From NCBI RefSeq assembly GCF_050947875.1, contig NC_134570.1:229261265-229325264 (forward strand): a stretch of 64,000 bases of DNA, written 5' to 3'. The stretch is from Dermacentor variabilis (lineage: Eukaryota; Arthropoda; Arachnida; Ixodida; Ixodidae). This document shows, piece after piece, positions 11,431 to 21,959 of this stretch. Within the stretch, counting starts at the first letter, position 1; each line of letters begins with the position of its first letter. The position numbers and the translations under genes were made by a program. A model generated the notes under the pieces. That model did no database searches, was not told the DNA's origin, and saw only the letters and a list, made by a program, of their open reading frames with translations.

Positions 11431-12532
11431 CAGATTAAAGGGCATCCGGACCATTGTTTGTTCTTCACGGATGTTCTGCCGCTCTTGAAATGGGCGATCC
11501 ACTGCTCATTTAGCTACGGCATGTGAATTTATCTCAAAATGATTGTTATATCATCGAATTGCCAGTGTGGCGTGTTTCCTAGCCGGAAAAGAACATCACA
11601 GTGAAAATTCGTTCACTTGAGTCACTCATACATTCTTAGCACAAAACAGCATCAACATATTACAAGATCACACGATGTGAATGAACGTCGTTGTCAAAGC
11701 CAAGAAAACCTTCAACATTAATTTATTACTGAACTAGACGCGCCACCTAGCTGCGGAGCTGTGTTGCTCTCCGTCGAAGCAGGGCAGCATGTTTCCGAGT
11801 AGTTTATTTTACCCCTCGTATTTGGCGCCCGGAGAAGCAGTTAGCAGCACCCGGCACGGAGCAACGTTGCGGTCACGGCTTTTGTGGCACCTTAAATTTT
11901 AAGTATTCGAACATCACAATTCCATGACGCTGTCTTCGTGGCGCCGGGCTTCTTGATATAGTTGGGTCGCGGTAGAGGTTATAAAGCAACGATGACGTAG
12001 AGTCACAGGAAGAAAAGAGACCGCTTGTGAATAAAAAAAAAGAAGCACTATATTTAGGAGGTGAAACGCAAAAGAAAAATAATACACGTCAAGATAAGGA
12101 AGCAAGCCCACAACGTGCCCAGAAGTCATGCATACAGTCTAGAAAGCTCAGCTAAAAAAGGGCCAGTACACTTACAAAAGCAGCGAGTTTACCGGATCAT
12201 GCAAGAAATGCTTAGACAGCCAGAGCTTGTGCAGTGCTCATCAGGTGGCGATGCGCACGGTGGAGACATGTGGCGACCCCGTGCGGCGCTCGCCAGCTGC
12301 CACTCAGGCACGGTGCTGAATATGCTGAGCCACCTGGGCCAGACGCCTTCCCGACGTTCGCCAACCGCAGGCTACTGGAAAAACATGGACGTGGTGTCGG
12401 TTCCAGACGGGAGCCAGGGGCGGCCTTTTGCTAGAAACTCAACAGACCGCTATATCCACGGCATGGGCACCATCGTCTCCGTCCGCGTCTGCCACGCTAG
12501 CGTCTCCCTCCGAACGTGCCCTCATGCGTGAT
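11431..12532. other. No gene recognised
   Basis: A GC-rich patch (about 12220-12530) has a 156-codon open stretch from 12061 without recognisable domains. It also contains 'tttggcgcccgga' (about 11820-11832), which resembles an LTR-element primer-binding site, but no LTR could be placed beside it. Confidence 0.4.
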
Positions 12533-12598
12533 GACGAAGTGACACAAACACCACCGACAGCGCCCATGCGCTGTCGGTGGTGTTTGTGTCACTTCGTC
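12533..12598. repeat. Perfect 31-bp inverted repeat with 4-nt loop
   Basis: The left arm (12533-12563, starting gacgaagtgacac and ending gacagcgc) is the exact reverse complement of the right arm (12568-12598). Only 'ccat' separates the two arms. There is no T-run or gene end next to it. Confidence 0.95.
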
Positions 12599-12714
12599 GT
12601 TATCCGTTTGTTCGCACTGTCTGTCTGAAAAACTTTATTACAAATATATTACAGGCAAGAAGTTTGAGGTGGCCCGTAGGGGGCCACCTCTCGCCATCAC
12701 ACTCCTCATTTATC

Positions 12715-13504
12715 AGCATCATCACCAGCCTGGCTACGCCCACTGCACGGCCAAGGCCTCTCCCATGCTTCTCCAACTACCCCGGTCATGTGCTAATTGT
12801 GGCCATGTTGTCCCTGCAAACTTCTTCATCACATCTGCCCACCCAACATTTTCCACCCCCTGCTACACTTCCCTTTTCTTGCAATCCAGTCCGTAACCCT
12901 TAATGACCATCGGTTATCTTCCCTTTTCAATACATGTCTTGTCCATGCCCATTTCTGTTTATTGATTTCAACTCAGATGTCATTAACTCGCGTTTGTTCC
13001 CTCACCCAATCTGCTCGTTTCTTATCCCTTAACGTTACACCCATAATTTTTCTTTCCATAGCTCGTTGCGTCGTCCTCAATTTAAGTAGAACCCTTTTCG
13101 TAAGCCTCGAGGTTTCCACCCCGTACGTGAGTACTGATAAGACACAGCTGTTATACACTTTTCCTTTGAGGGATAATGGCAACCTGCTGTTCATGATCTG
13201 AGAGTGCCTGCCAAACGCCTCCCAGCCCATTCTTATTCTTCTGATTATTTCAGTCATATCATCCTGATCCGCGGTCGCTGCCGGCCCTAAGTAGGTGTAT
13301 TCCCTTACTACTTCCACTGCCTCGCTACCTATCTTAAACTGCTGTTCTCTTCCGAGACTGTTAAACATTACTTTAGTTTTCTGCAGATTAATTTTTAGAC
13401 CCACCCTTCGGCTTTGCCTCTCCACGTCAGTGAACATGCATGGCAGTTGGTCCCCTGAGTTACTGAGCAAGACAATATCATCAGCGAATCACAAGTTACC
13501 AAGG
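12715..13504 (-). mobile_element. 5'-truncated RTE-type LINE fragment (copy A)
   Basis: The minus strand encodes the C-terminal part of the RTE protein (165-codon open stretch 13470-12973: 'MLSNSGDQL', 'GREQQFKIGSEAVEV', 'YNSCVLSVLTYG'). It then runs through a stop to the common 3' end at 'cccactgca' with a short cat-repeat tail. It begins just upstream of the catalytic FADD region, so most of RT and all of EN are missing. Its truncated end abuts the (GAT)n tail of copy B at 13505. Confidence 0.85.
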
Positions 13505-13555
<51 letters not shown>

Positions 13556-13561
13556 GCCAAG

Positions 13562-16540
13562 TTACGCCCACTGCAGGGCAAAGGCCTCTCCCATACTTCT
13601 CCAACAACCCCGGTCATGTACTAATTGTGGCCATGTTGTCCCTGCAAACGTCTTAATGTCATCCGCCCACCTAACTTTCTGCCGCCCCCTGCTACGCATC
13701 CCTTCCCTTGGAATCCAGTCCGTAACCCTTAGTGACCATCGGTTATCTTCCCTCCTCATTACATGTCCGGCCCATGCCCATTTCTTTTTCTTGATTTCAA
13801 CTAAGATGTCGTTTACCCGCGTTTGTTGCCTCACCCAATCTGCTCTTTTCTTATCCCTTAATGTCACACCCATCATTCTTCTTTCCATAGCTCGTTGCGT
13901 CGTCCTCAATTTCAGCAGAACCCTTTTCGTAAGTCTCCAGGTTTCTGCCCCATATGTGAGTACTGGTAACACACAGCTGTTATACACTTTCCTTTTGAGG
14001 GATAGTGGCATCCTGCTGTTCATGATTTGAGAATGCCTGCCAAACGCACCCCAGCCCATTCTTATTCTTCTGGTTATTTCAGTCTCATGATCCGGATCCG
14101 TGGTCACTACCTGCCCTAAGTAGATGTATTCCCTTAACACTTCCAGTGCCTCACTACCTATTGTAAATAGTTGTTCTCTTCCGAGACTGTTCATCATTAC
14201 TTTAGTTTTCTGCAGATTAATTTTCAGACCCACCCTTCTGCTTTGCCTCTCCCGGTCAGTGAGCATGCATTGCAATTGGTCTCCTGAGTTACTAAGCAAG
14301 GCAATATCATCAGCGAATCGCAAGTTGCTAAGGTATTCTCCATCAAATTTTATCCCCAATTCTTCCCACTCCAGGCCTCTGAATACCTCCTGTAAACATG
14401 CTGTGAATAGCATTGGAGATAACGTATCTCCCTGTCTGACGCCTTTCTTTATAGGGATTTTGTTGCTTTCTTTGTGGAGGACTACGGTGGCTGTGGAGCC
14501 GCTATAGATATCTTCCAGTATCTTTACATATGGCTCATCTACACCCTGATTCCGTAATGCCTCCATGACTGCTGAGGTTTCGACTGAATCAAACGCTTTC
14601 TCGTAATCAATGAAAGCTATATATAACGGTTGGTTATATTCTGCACATTTCTCTATCACTTGATTGATAGTGTGAATATGGTCTATTGTTGAGTAGCCTT
14701 TACGGAATCCTGCCTGGTCCTTTGGTTGACAGAAATCTAAGGTGTTCCTGATTCTATTTGCGATTACCTTAGTAAATACTTTGTAGGCAACGGACAGTAA
14801 GCTGATCGGTCTATAATTTTTCAAGTCTTTGGCATCCCCTTTCTTATGGATTAGGATTATGTTAGCGTTCTTCCAAGATTCCGGTACGCTCGAGGTTATG
14901 AGGCATTGCGTATACAGGGTGGCCAGTTTCTCTAGAACAATCTGACCACCATCCTTCAACAAATCTGCTGTTACCTGATCCTCCCCAGCTGCCTTCCCCC
15001 TTTGCATAGCTCCTAAGGCTTTCTTTACTTCTTCTGGCGTTACCTGTGGGATTTCGAATTCCTCTAGGCTATTCTCTCTTCCACTATCGTCGTGGGTGCC
15101 ACTGGTACTGTATAAATCTCTATAGAACTCCTCAGCCACTTGAACTATCTCATCCATATTAGTAACGATATTGCCGGCTTTGTCTCTTAACGCACACATC
15201 TGATTCTTGCCTATTCCTAGTTTCTTCTTCACTGTTTTTAGGCTTCCTCCGTTCCTGAGAGCCTGTTCAATTCTATCCATATTATAGTTCCTGATGTCCG
15301 CTGTCTTACGCTTGTTGATTAACTTAGAAAGTTCTGCCAGTTCTATTCTTGCTGTAGGGTTAGAGGCTTTCATACATTGGCGTTTCTTGATCAGATCTTT
15401 CGTCTCCTGCGATAGCTTACTGGTTTCCTGTCTAATGGAGTTACCACCGACTTCTATTGCGCACTCCTTAATGGTTCCCATGAGATAGTCGTTCATTGCT
15501 TCAACACTAAGGTCCTCTTCCTGAGTTAAAGCCGAATACCTGTTCTGTAGCTTGATCCGGAATTCCTCTAGTTTCCCCCTTACCGCTAACTCATTGATTC
15601 GCTTCTTGTGTACCAGTTTCTTCCGTTCCCTCCTCAAGTCTAGGCTAATTCGAGTTCTTACCATCCTATGGTCACTGCAGCGTACCTTGCCGAGTACGTC
15701 TACATCTTGTATGATGCCAGGGTTCGCGCATAGTATGAAGTCGATTTCATTTCTAGTCTCACCATTCGGGCTCCTCCACGTCCACTTTCGGCTAACCCGC
15801 GTGCGGAAAAAGGTGTTCCTTATCCGCATATTATTCTGTTCTGCAAACTCTACTAATAATTCTCCTCTGCTATTCCTAGAGCCTATGCCATATTCCCCCA
15901 CTGACTTGTCTCCAGCCTGCTTCTTGCCTACCCTGGCATTGAAGTCGCCCATCAGTATAGTGTATTTTGTTTTGACTTTACCCATCGCCGATTCCACGTC
16001 TTCATAAAAGCTTTCGACTTCCTGGTCATCATGACTGCATGTAGGGGCATAGACTTGTACCACCTTCAATTTGTACCTCTTATTAAGTTTCACAACAAGA
16101 CCTGCCACCCTCTCGTTAATGCTATAGAATTCCTGTATGTTACCAGCTATTTCCTTATTAATCAGGAATCCGACTCCTAGTTCTCGTCTCTCCGCTAAGC
16201 CCCGGTAACACAGTACATGCCCGCTTTTTAGCACTGTATATGCCTCTTTTGTCCTCCTAACCTCACTGAGCCCTATTATATCCCATTTACTACCCTCTAA
16301 TTCCTCCAATAACACTGCTAGACTCGCCTCACTAGATAGCGTTCTAACGTTAAACGTTGCCAGGTTCAGATTCCAATGGCGGCCTGTCCGGAGCCAGGTA
16401 TTCTTAGCACCCTCTGCAGCGTTACAGATCTGACCGCCGCCGTGGTCAGTTGCTTCGCGGCTGCTGGGGACTGAGGGCCGGGGTTTGATTGTTGTATTCA
16501 TATAGGAGGTTGTGGCCAAGTACTGCACCAGGGTGGCCAA
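13562..16540 (-). CDS. RTE-clade LINE polyprotein: APE endonuclease and reverse transcriptase, intact ORF
   Basis: One uninterrupted 992-residue ORF, the normal length for RTE elements. The endonuclease spans about residues 58-300: LATFNVRTL (59-67), LSEVRR (91-96), GDFN (198-201) and CSDHRM (288-293). The reverse transcriptase spans about residues 540-790: HKKGDAKDLKNYRPIS, IDYEKAFDSVE (644-654), KKGVRQGDTLSP (698-709) and the catalytic FADD (742-745). The C-terminal domain ends ...EAFALQWA. All metal-binding residues expected in both enzymes are visible, so this copy could encode an active protein. Copy G at 57718-60696 is closely similar. The start Met is the first in frame. An internal start at Met14 is also possible. 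Such LINE endonucleases are sometimes mislabelled craniofacial development protein 2. Confidence 0.92.
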   Translation of the reverse strand: MATLVQYLATTSYMNTTIKPRPSVPSSREATDHGGGQICNAAEGAKNTWLRTGRHWNLNLATFNVRTLSSEASLAVLLEELEGSKWDIIGLSEVRRTKEAYTVLKSGHVLCYRGLAERRELGVGFLINKEIAGNIQEFYSINERVAGLVVKLNKRYKLKVVQVYAPTCSHDDQEVESFYEDVESAMGKVKTKYTILMGDFNARVGKKQAGDKSVGEYGIGSRNSRGELLVEFAEQNNMRIRNTFFRTRVSRKWTWRSPNGETRNEIDFILCANPGIIQDVDVLGKVRCSDHRMVRTRISLDLRRERKKLVHKKRINELAVRGKLEEFRIKLQNRYSALTQEEDLSVEAMNDYLMGTIKECAIEVGGNSIRQETSKLSQETKDLIKKRQCMKASNPTARIELAELSKLINKRKTADIRNYNMDRIEQALRNGGSLKTVKKKLGIGKNQMCALRDKAGNIVTNMDEIVQVAEEFYRDLYSTSGTHDDSGRENSLEEFEIPQVTPEEVKKALGAMQRGKAAGEDQVTADLLKDGGQIVLEKLATLYTQCLITSSVPESWKNANIILIHKKGDAKDLKNYRPISLLSVAYKVFTKVIANRIRNTLDFCQPKDQAGFRKGYSTIDHIHTINQVIEKCAEYNQPLYIAFIDYEKAFDSVETSAVMEALRNQGVDEPYVKILEDIYSGSTATVVLHKESNKIPIKKGVRQGDTLSPMLFTACLQEVFRGLEWEELGIKFDGEYLSNLRFADDIALLSNSGDQLQCMLTDRERQSRRVGLKINLQKTKVMMNSLGREQLFTIGSEALEVLREYIYLGQVVTTDPDHETEITRRIRMGWGAFGRHSQIMNSRMPLSLKRKVYNSCVLPVLTYGAETWRLTKRVLLKLRTTQRAMERRMMGVTLRDKKRADWVRQQTRVNDILVEIKKKKWAWAGHVMRREDNRWSLRVTDWIPREGMRSRGRQKVRWADDIKTFAGTTWPQLVHDRGCWRSMGEAFALQWA

Positions 16541-16639
16541 TCCTGCTCTGGTGAGAGAGTGCGTTACCGGTTCTGGTCACCGGGATCAGGCCGCACTCCA
16601 GGCCTGTTTGTGCAATTTTCTCAACACACGGTTTTTTTT

Positions 16640-16731
16640 TGTATTTCCCGGTGGAGAATTGCGCGGCACCGGGATTTGAATCACGGTCCTCTTGCACTGG
16701 AGACGGATACTCTACCGTCCCCGCAGGAGTT
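16640..16731 (-). other. tRNA-like segment in the RTE 5' region
   Basis: On the minus strand 'ggtagagtatccgtctcca' and 'gaccgtgattcaaatccc' resemble a tRNA D-arm/anticodon and T-arm (B-box-like GATTCAAATCC). The same segment occurs in copy G (about 60790-60885). It lies directly next to the SINE insertion point and may be a pol III-type promoter remnant or an older SINE head fused to the LINE. Confidence 0.45.
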
Positions 16732-16971
16732 AAATTAAAAATTGAATTATGGTGTTTTGCGTGACAAAACCACTTTCTGATTATGCACGCCGTAGTGGAG
16801 GACTCCGAAAATTTCGACCACCTGGGGTTCTTTAACGTGCACCTAATTCTAAGTACACGGGTGTTTTCGCATTTCGCCCCCATCGAAATGCGGCCGCCGT
16901 GGCCGGGGTCCGATCCCGCGACCTCGTGCTCAGCAGTCTAACACCATGACCACTGAGCAACCACGGCGGGT
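16732..16971 (-). mobile_element. SINE inserted in the RTE 5' region (copy B), with 12-bp TSD
   Basis: 240 bp of the same tRNA-headed SINE as at 8326, in the same orientation as the host LINE. It is flanked by perfect 'cccgcaggagtt' at 16720-16731 and 16972-16983. An identical arrangement exists in copy G at 60886-61125. Confidence 0.9.
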
Positions 16972-17116
16972 CCCGCAGGAGTTCTACGCCTCATTTAACC
17001 TACAGTGGTGCCCTATTTGATCAGTCAAGGTGGACCAATCTGAGCTCGGTTATACCGCATGGATGGCACTCGGCTAGAGAACCTGGTATTTATGACCTGC
17101 ACATGTGTGGCCACAC

Positions 17117-18578
17117 ATAATTGAGGATATATAATTTTTTTTAGGAGGGTTTCCGTACAGTGATAAAAGGAAGGAAAATACATTAGAAGAAAAAAAAGAA
17201 AAAAGAAAGGAACATAACATGTGATTTGAACTCGTGATCCTTCAATGTTGCCCGGAAAGGTAGCTCAGTCGGTTGGTTCGTCAAGCCAACGGTTACTTTC
17301 AAACGCCAAAGCTCCTGCTCCGAGCCTCATACTTATGTGGAAAGGGACTGATGTTGTCCGCGGCAGTCGATTGGAAGGCGATATAAGCATGCGTGTCCAT
17401 GATACACACACGACAAACTGCCTTACAATATTTGGAATTGATATATATACACACACAAAAGCCAATATAGGCTGCTCGACACTATCTCGCGCGTTTTTAT
17501 AGCGAAGTACATCAGAACCGACTCGTCGTTCCACAACAACCATTTCCTGAGTGATCGCCAGATATATGCCGAATAACTTCCTGTCATTCAATAAGAATGT
17601 CTCTCTTTCATGCAGCCTACCAATTCGCGCTGTTTCGGTTTAGACAAAACAATTTATCATTCGAGGCGCACTTGCCAAGTTTGCCTCCAATTAAAACTGC
17701 CTGCGATGCCTATAGTGCAGCTCTTATCTCACTCAACATACACAGTTCTATATACGTGCATCCGGTGCAATGCTTTCCGTTGTATCAGCAATTTCAATGT
17801 CATGGCCGATCATGTAAGCAAAAGTAGCTGTTTACTATTTACAATATCCAGAATTGATCAAACGTGAAGTTGTCACCGGCATTCTGAGTGGTTGGAAGGC
17901 ATAATTTCTTTGAAAAATGGCCGCCAGAGGAGCAGCGTGAACTCGAGCGGCTTTAGAGACTAGGAAAACTGCCTTAAAATATTTAGACTTGAGGGGAAGC
18001 TTCGTTAACAAACTATAACACGGCAATCAGCACTCGTATACGACGAGAGAAATTATTGAGACGTGGGAAATTCCCTTGAAATAAATCTGGTTTGCGAGAC
18101 AAATGCTTGTATGTATTGAATCTCTTAAAAGATGAGGGGGGAAATATGCGCTCACCGAGAGGGCATCTTCAGCACGAGACCACCGCGAGGCACCTTACTG
18201 AGATGTAGAGAGCTTCGCGGCCGGAACGAAATCTCCCCTCTCCGCCGGCCCAGGGTGGAAAACGTGCTTTCTGATCGCTCAAGGTTGCGCGGATATTGTG
18301 TAGCTCTAGCGTCTAGGAAAAAGCTTAAACAGGTGCGGGGGCGGCACGCATAGCGTGGGAAGCCAGCCGCCGGAATAGCTATCTCAAGTACTGCTGCTGG
18401 CGAGGGCGAAATACCTTCGTGTAATTATAATAACCCTAATAGGACTTCTTTCAAAGGAAAAAAAGAGAAGAAAAAGAAAAGGGAAACGGCTCAGAAGGCT
18501 ATACTACGAGAGCTATGACTGATACTTTTCTATATATATGTATTCATCTCATCTATGGGATCGCATTCTTCATTCTTC
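17117..18578. other. No gene recognised
   Basis: Mixed-composition sequence with purine-rich runs and short open frames only. Isolated A-box-like (ggtagctcagtcggttgg, 17261) and opposite-strand B-box-like (17226-17240) words do not assemble into one tRNA. Confidence 0.5.
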
Positions 18579-19617
18579 AGGTATTCTTCATTAACTCTTA
18601 TCCCCAATTCTTCCCAATCCAGGTCTCTGAATACCTCCTGTAAACACGCTGTGAATAGCATTGGAGAGATCGTATCTCCCTGCCTGACCCCTTTCTTTAT
18701 TGGGATTTTGTTGCTTTCTTTATGGAGGACTACGGTGGCTGTGGAACCGCTATAGATATCTTTCAGTATTTTTACATACGGCTCGTCTACACTCTGATTC
18801 CGTAATGCCTGCATGACTGCTGAGGTTTCGACTGAATCAAACGCTTTCTCGTAATCAATGAAAGCTATATATAAGGGTTGGTTATAATCTGCACATTTCT
18901 CTATCACTTGATTGATAGTGTGAATATGGTCTATTGTTGAGTAGCCTTTACGGAATCCTGCCTGGTCCTTTGGTTGACAGAAGTCTAAGGTGTTCCTGAT
19001 TCTATTTGCAATTACCTTAGTAAATACTTTGTAGGCAACGGACAGTAAGCTGATCGGTCTATAATTTTTCAAGTCTTTGGCGTCCCCTTTCTTATGGATC
19101 TAGATTACGTGGTCGTTCTTCCAAGATTCCGGAACGCTTGAGGTCATGAGGCCTTGCATATCTAGGGTGGCCAGTTTTTCTAGAAGAATCTGCCCACCAT
19201 CCTTCAACCTCTGCTGTTACCTAATCCTGCCCAGCTGCCTCCCCCTTTGTATAGCTCCCAAGGCTTTCTTTATTTCTTCCGGCGTTACTTTTGAGATGTG
19301 AAATTCCTCTAGCTATTCCCTCTTCCATTATCGTCGTGGGTGCCACTGGTACTGTATAAATCTCTATAGAACTATTCAGCTACTTGAACTATCTTATCCA
19401 TATTAGTAATGATATTTCTTTCTTGTCTGATTCTTGTCTATTCCTAGTTTCTTCTTCATTGCTTTTAGGCTTCCTCCGTTCCTGAGAGCATGCTCAATTC
19501 TATCCATATTATACTTCGTTATATCAGCTATCTTACGCTTGTTGATTAACTTGGAAAGTTCTGCTAATTCTATTCTAGCTGTAGGGTTAGAAGCGTTCAT
19601 ATATTGGTGTTTCTTAA
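18579..19617 (-). mobile_element. Internal RTE-type LINE fragment (copy C)
   Basis: The minus strand encodes residues equivalent to about 386-735 of the RTE protein. 'NASNPTARIELAEL' lies near 19580, then frames are broken by stops and frameshifts, then a clean 180-codon stretch (19072-18530) runs through KNYRPIS, GFRKG, DYEKAFDSVE and GVRQGDTISP. It stops before the catalytic FADD. Both ends are truncated. The 5' end joins an I-type LINE 3' fragment at about 19617/19618. Confidence 0.85.
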
Positions 19618-20490
19618 TCCTCATTACAGGAGCCCATCGGCGACCGCCGTAGCTAGGGCTCGGTCGATCAGGACCTCCTGGCTCGCCAGGTCGGAGCAGC
19701 CGAGCAGGGCTGCCTCCCAGTCGTCCCGGGTGGGGTTGAGTTTTGGGGCAAAGTACGGGATTGATTGGCATGCCCACACCACATGAAAGCTCTCCGAAGA
19801 TTTTTAAGCCCAGTACGGGCACTTTCCTGTACAGGCAGCATCGAAGTGTTTTAAAATTGCCGGGCACATCACTGTTTTGGTGTAAATATGTCGGAGTGTG
19901 CGTTTCTCCACCTTTGTAAGGCCCTTACAAGGCTTAGGATAAGTTGTGTGGCCGAATTGGTACAATTGAGTAATTTCTCGAAAAGTGAGGGCCGGATTGG
20001 GTTCAGGATCCGTGTCGGAAGGGTCTGAAGGCGTTGCCAGGAGAGACAGAGTGCGCGGGCGGTGGCGTCTGCCATTTCGTTGCCTTCGAGGCCCATGTGA
20101 GCAGGAGCCTGTACAACCGTTCGAGACGCGGGGGCCCCGAGGTAGTTGCTGTTTTGAAGGATGTGGTACCCAAAGACAGGAATGCATCTCTGTTCAATAA
20201 TTCTGCGATCCCCTCTCGAGTCGGTGATGATGACTCCCGAGTCCCGGTCTTCGGCGCCTAGCGCGATGGCGTCGTCCTCCGCATGTGTTACGTCTTATGC
20301 TCTAAACGTTAGGCGGCTCAACGCGACGTTTTGGTGGACGACTACGGCCGTATGCCATCACCCCCCATGGTGAGGGCAGGAGACGTCCGCGTAGAAAATT
20401 CCGTGTTTGTTCCCATAGTGACGGTCCAGTGCCTCCGCCCGCGCCATGCGCCTGCCACTGTGGTCGTCACGTGCCGTGTTGGCCGGGAAA
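19618..20490 (-). mobile_element. 3' fragment of an I-type LINE: RNase H and terminal CCHC-like motif
   Basis: The minus strand reads, in broken frames, a ribonuclease H domain: 'YADVSCPHHGG' near 20390, 'AEDDAIALG' near 20280, 'ITDSRGD' near 20230 and 'HMGLEGNEMADATARAL' at about 20100-20050. The family-typical C-terminus follows, with a Cys/His cluster near 19860-19780 and 'REDW/RDDWEAALLGCSD' near 19700. RT is absent. By analogy with the copy at 33654-36913 it belongs to the RNase-H-containing I group. Frameshifts make it non-functional. Confidence 0.65.
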
Positions 20491-21080
20491 GGGCGCACGT
20501 GCAGGCACACGTGCAGGAGGCAAGCGTGAGGTTTTGTGCCAGATGGGCGTGTTTTTCCAGGGCTTTGTGATGGTGACGAAAACAGTAGCTTTTTGCATGC
20601 TTTTAGCTTGCTTCTGTTCTTGATATGCCGATTTTTTTAGCCTTTAAATAATAAGGAGGTAGTTTACTTTTTCCTCTTTATTTTTCGTGTACGCGGGATT
20701 GTTTCGTGTATATTTGGTTTTGCAGGATAGGCAGAGCGCCCTTTCGCGCGACATGCTTCAACACGCAAACCGGGTGGGATGTTAAGTCTTCATCGCCTTT
20801 AAATAGTAGCTTGGAAGGGGCAAGACTAAAAGCTATTGGTTGTTTTACTGTGTGTGCTTTGGTATCGGGAATATTGCTTCGGTAGGAAAGTGAGAGCGTG
20901 GCGGTTGAACACGTGCGAGAACGTGGCATACCTTAAGTCTCTGCGTCTTTGATTTCTTTTAAATAACTGGTGCGAATTACTTTGCGGAATTTTAAGGATT
21001 TAGATACTATGCCTACCGGTTTTTGCTAGAAGGCACGTGCTCTGCATTAATATAGTATTATAGTATTTGCATTAGAAAAT
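20491..21080. other. No gene recognised
   Basis: No domain, RNA gene or repeat boundary is visible in this stretch. Confidence 0.5.
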
Positions 21081-21099
21081 ACTGTGCAATACATGGCAA

Positions 21100-21880
21100 G
21101 AAAGCCGGAAAAGCCTGCAGTGTGAGCGGGGTCCCTCAAGGCAGACGAGGGGACTGATGAGAATGGAGATGGAATCGGGCGAATCGGCACACACTGTGAT
21201 GTCGATGAGAGGCTAAAGAAAATAGAGGCTTTCCAGGATAAGTTTGTCAAACAAGTCGAAGAGCTCAAAAATGAGCTAAGTATGGAGCGTGATGCACGGA
21301 AGGTAGTGAAACAAAGACTTCAAGCAGCCGAGAAGAGCTGAAAAAGGCCGCCATTGTGAACGAGAATGGTCGTGACAATGGAACGCAGTCCGCCGACGTT
21401 ACAGGAGAGGGACTGCAAGCAAAGTAGGTGGAATGCGTGCAACGTGGTGAGGAGATAGTTGGAAAGAGTAGCACCTACCTTGAGGCCGCCACGCGAGAAA
21501 ACCAGGAACGTAGGGGTCAGTTTCCTTTGTGAATCACGCCGAAAATGACAAAGGGAAGCAGGTAGAGGAAGGATAGAGTGAAATGGTGATTATTGCCGGT
21601 GACTGAAACCTGGCTAGGTGCTCAGACGCAATTTGAGAAATGGTTAAAGGCGATAAAAGAGTGGCGGTAGGGATATTTCCAGGGCGGACACTGGGTTCTG
21701 TCTTGGATCGAGCAAAAGCAAAGCTCGCGGAAAATGCCCGCATGCGCAACCTTGTCGTCGTAGCGGTGGACTAAATGACGTCCTAAACAGGAAAGTGACA
21801 AGACTAGCCCAGCGCTTGGCGAAGGGGATAGACGACTTGCGTGAGTTGTCCACTCGTGTGAGCTGTTCTACTACGCCGGG
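21100..21880 (+). pseudogene. I-type LINE ORF1 remnant: coiled coil and SGNH-esterase-like domain
   Basis: Plus-strand frames read a charged, heptad-like helix ('RLKKIEAFQDKFVKQVEEL' near 21215-21270) followed by stops. From about 21580 an esterase/SGNH-like domain follows: 'IIAGD-stop-NLARC' (21590-21620, where GDSN is expected), 'VAVGIFPGRTLG' (about 21660-21695) and 'VVVAGGLNDVL' (about 21750-21785, the GxND block). Several tick non-LTR elements have such ORF1 proteins (established knowledge). The stop at the nucleophile codon and frame changes show decay. No EN or RT follows on this strand. Confidence 0.5.
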
Positions 21881-21959
21881 GGGCCGGGGCTCTGCCTCCT
21901 CCGGAAAACTGTGGAGGGGGCTCCCATCTCCCCCGTAGTCGGCGCCTATGCCGCGTAGC

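Larger units (their letters stand above)
13505..17116 (-). mobile_element. Full-length RTE-type LINE (copy B)
   Basis: It is bounded at the 3' side by a (GAT)n tail (catcatcat in +, 13505-13557) and at the 5' side at 'gtggccacac', the same terminus as copy G at 61270. The parts on the minus strand are a 5' region of about 575 bp with an embedded SINE (16732-16971), a tRNA-like segment, one ORF of 992 codons and a short 3' end. No convincing target duplication is seen: the left flank is copy A and the right flank (ataattgagg) does not match it. A recombination at the A/B junction is possible. Confidence 0.85.

Noticed and set aside
11811..11840. Primer-binding site of an LTR element (tttggcgcccgga)
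   Set aside because: No LTR end or gag/pol sequence could be placed next to it.
12061..12531. 156-codon plus ORF as a gene
   Set aside because: No domain, no splice context, GC-rich patch next to a hairpin. Nothing supports translation.
15294..16007. Plus-strand open frames opposite the RTE ORFs (for example 15552-16007, 59708-60163, 57494-58186)
   Set aside because: They are antisense shadows of the LINE polyproteins.
17226..17300. tRNA gene near 17261
   Set aside because: A-box-like and B-box-like words are on opposite strands or poorly matched, and no cloverleaf forms.
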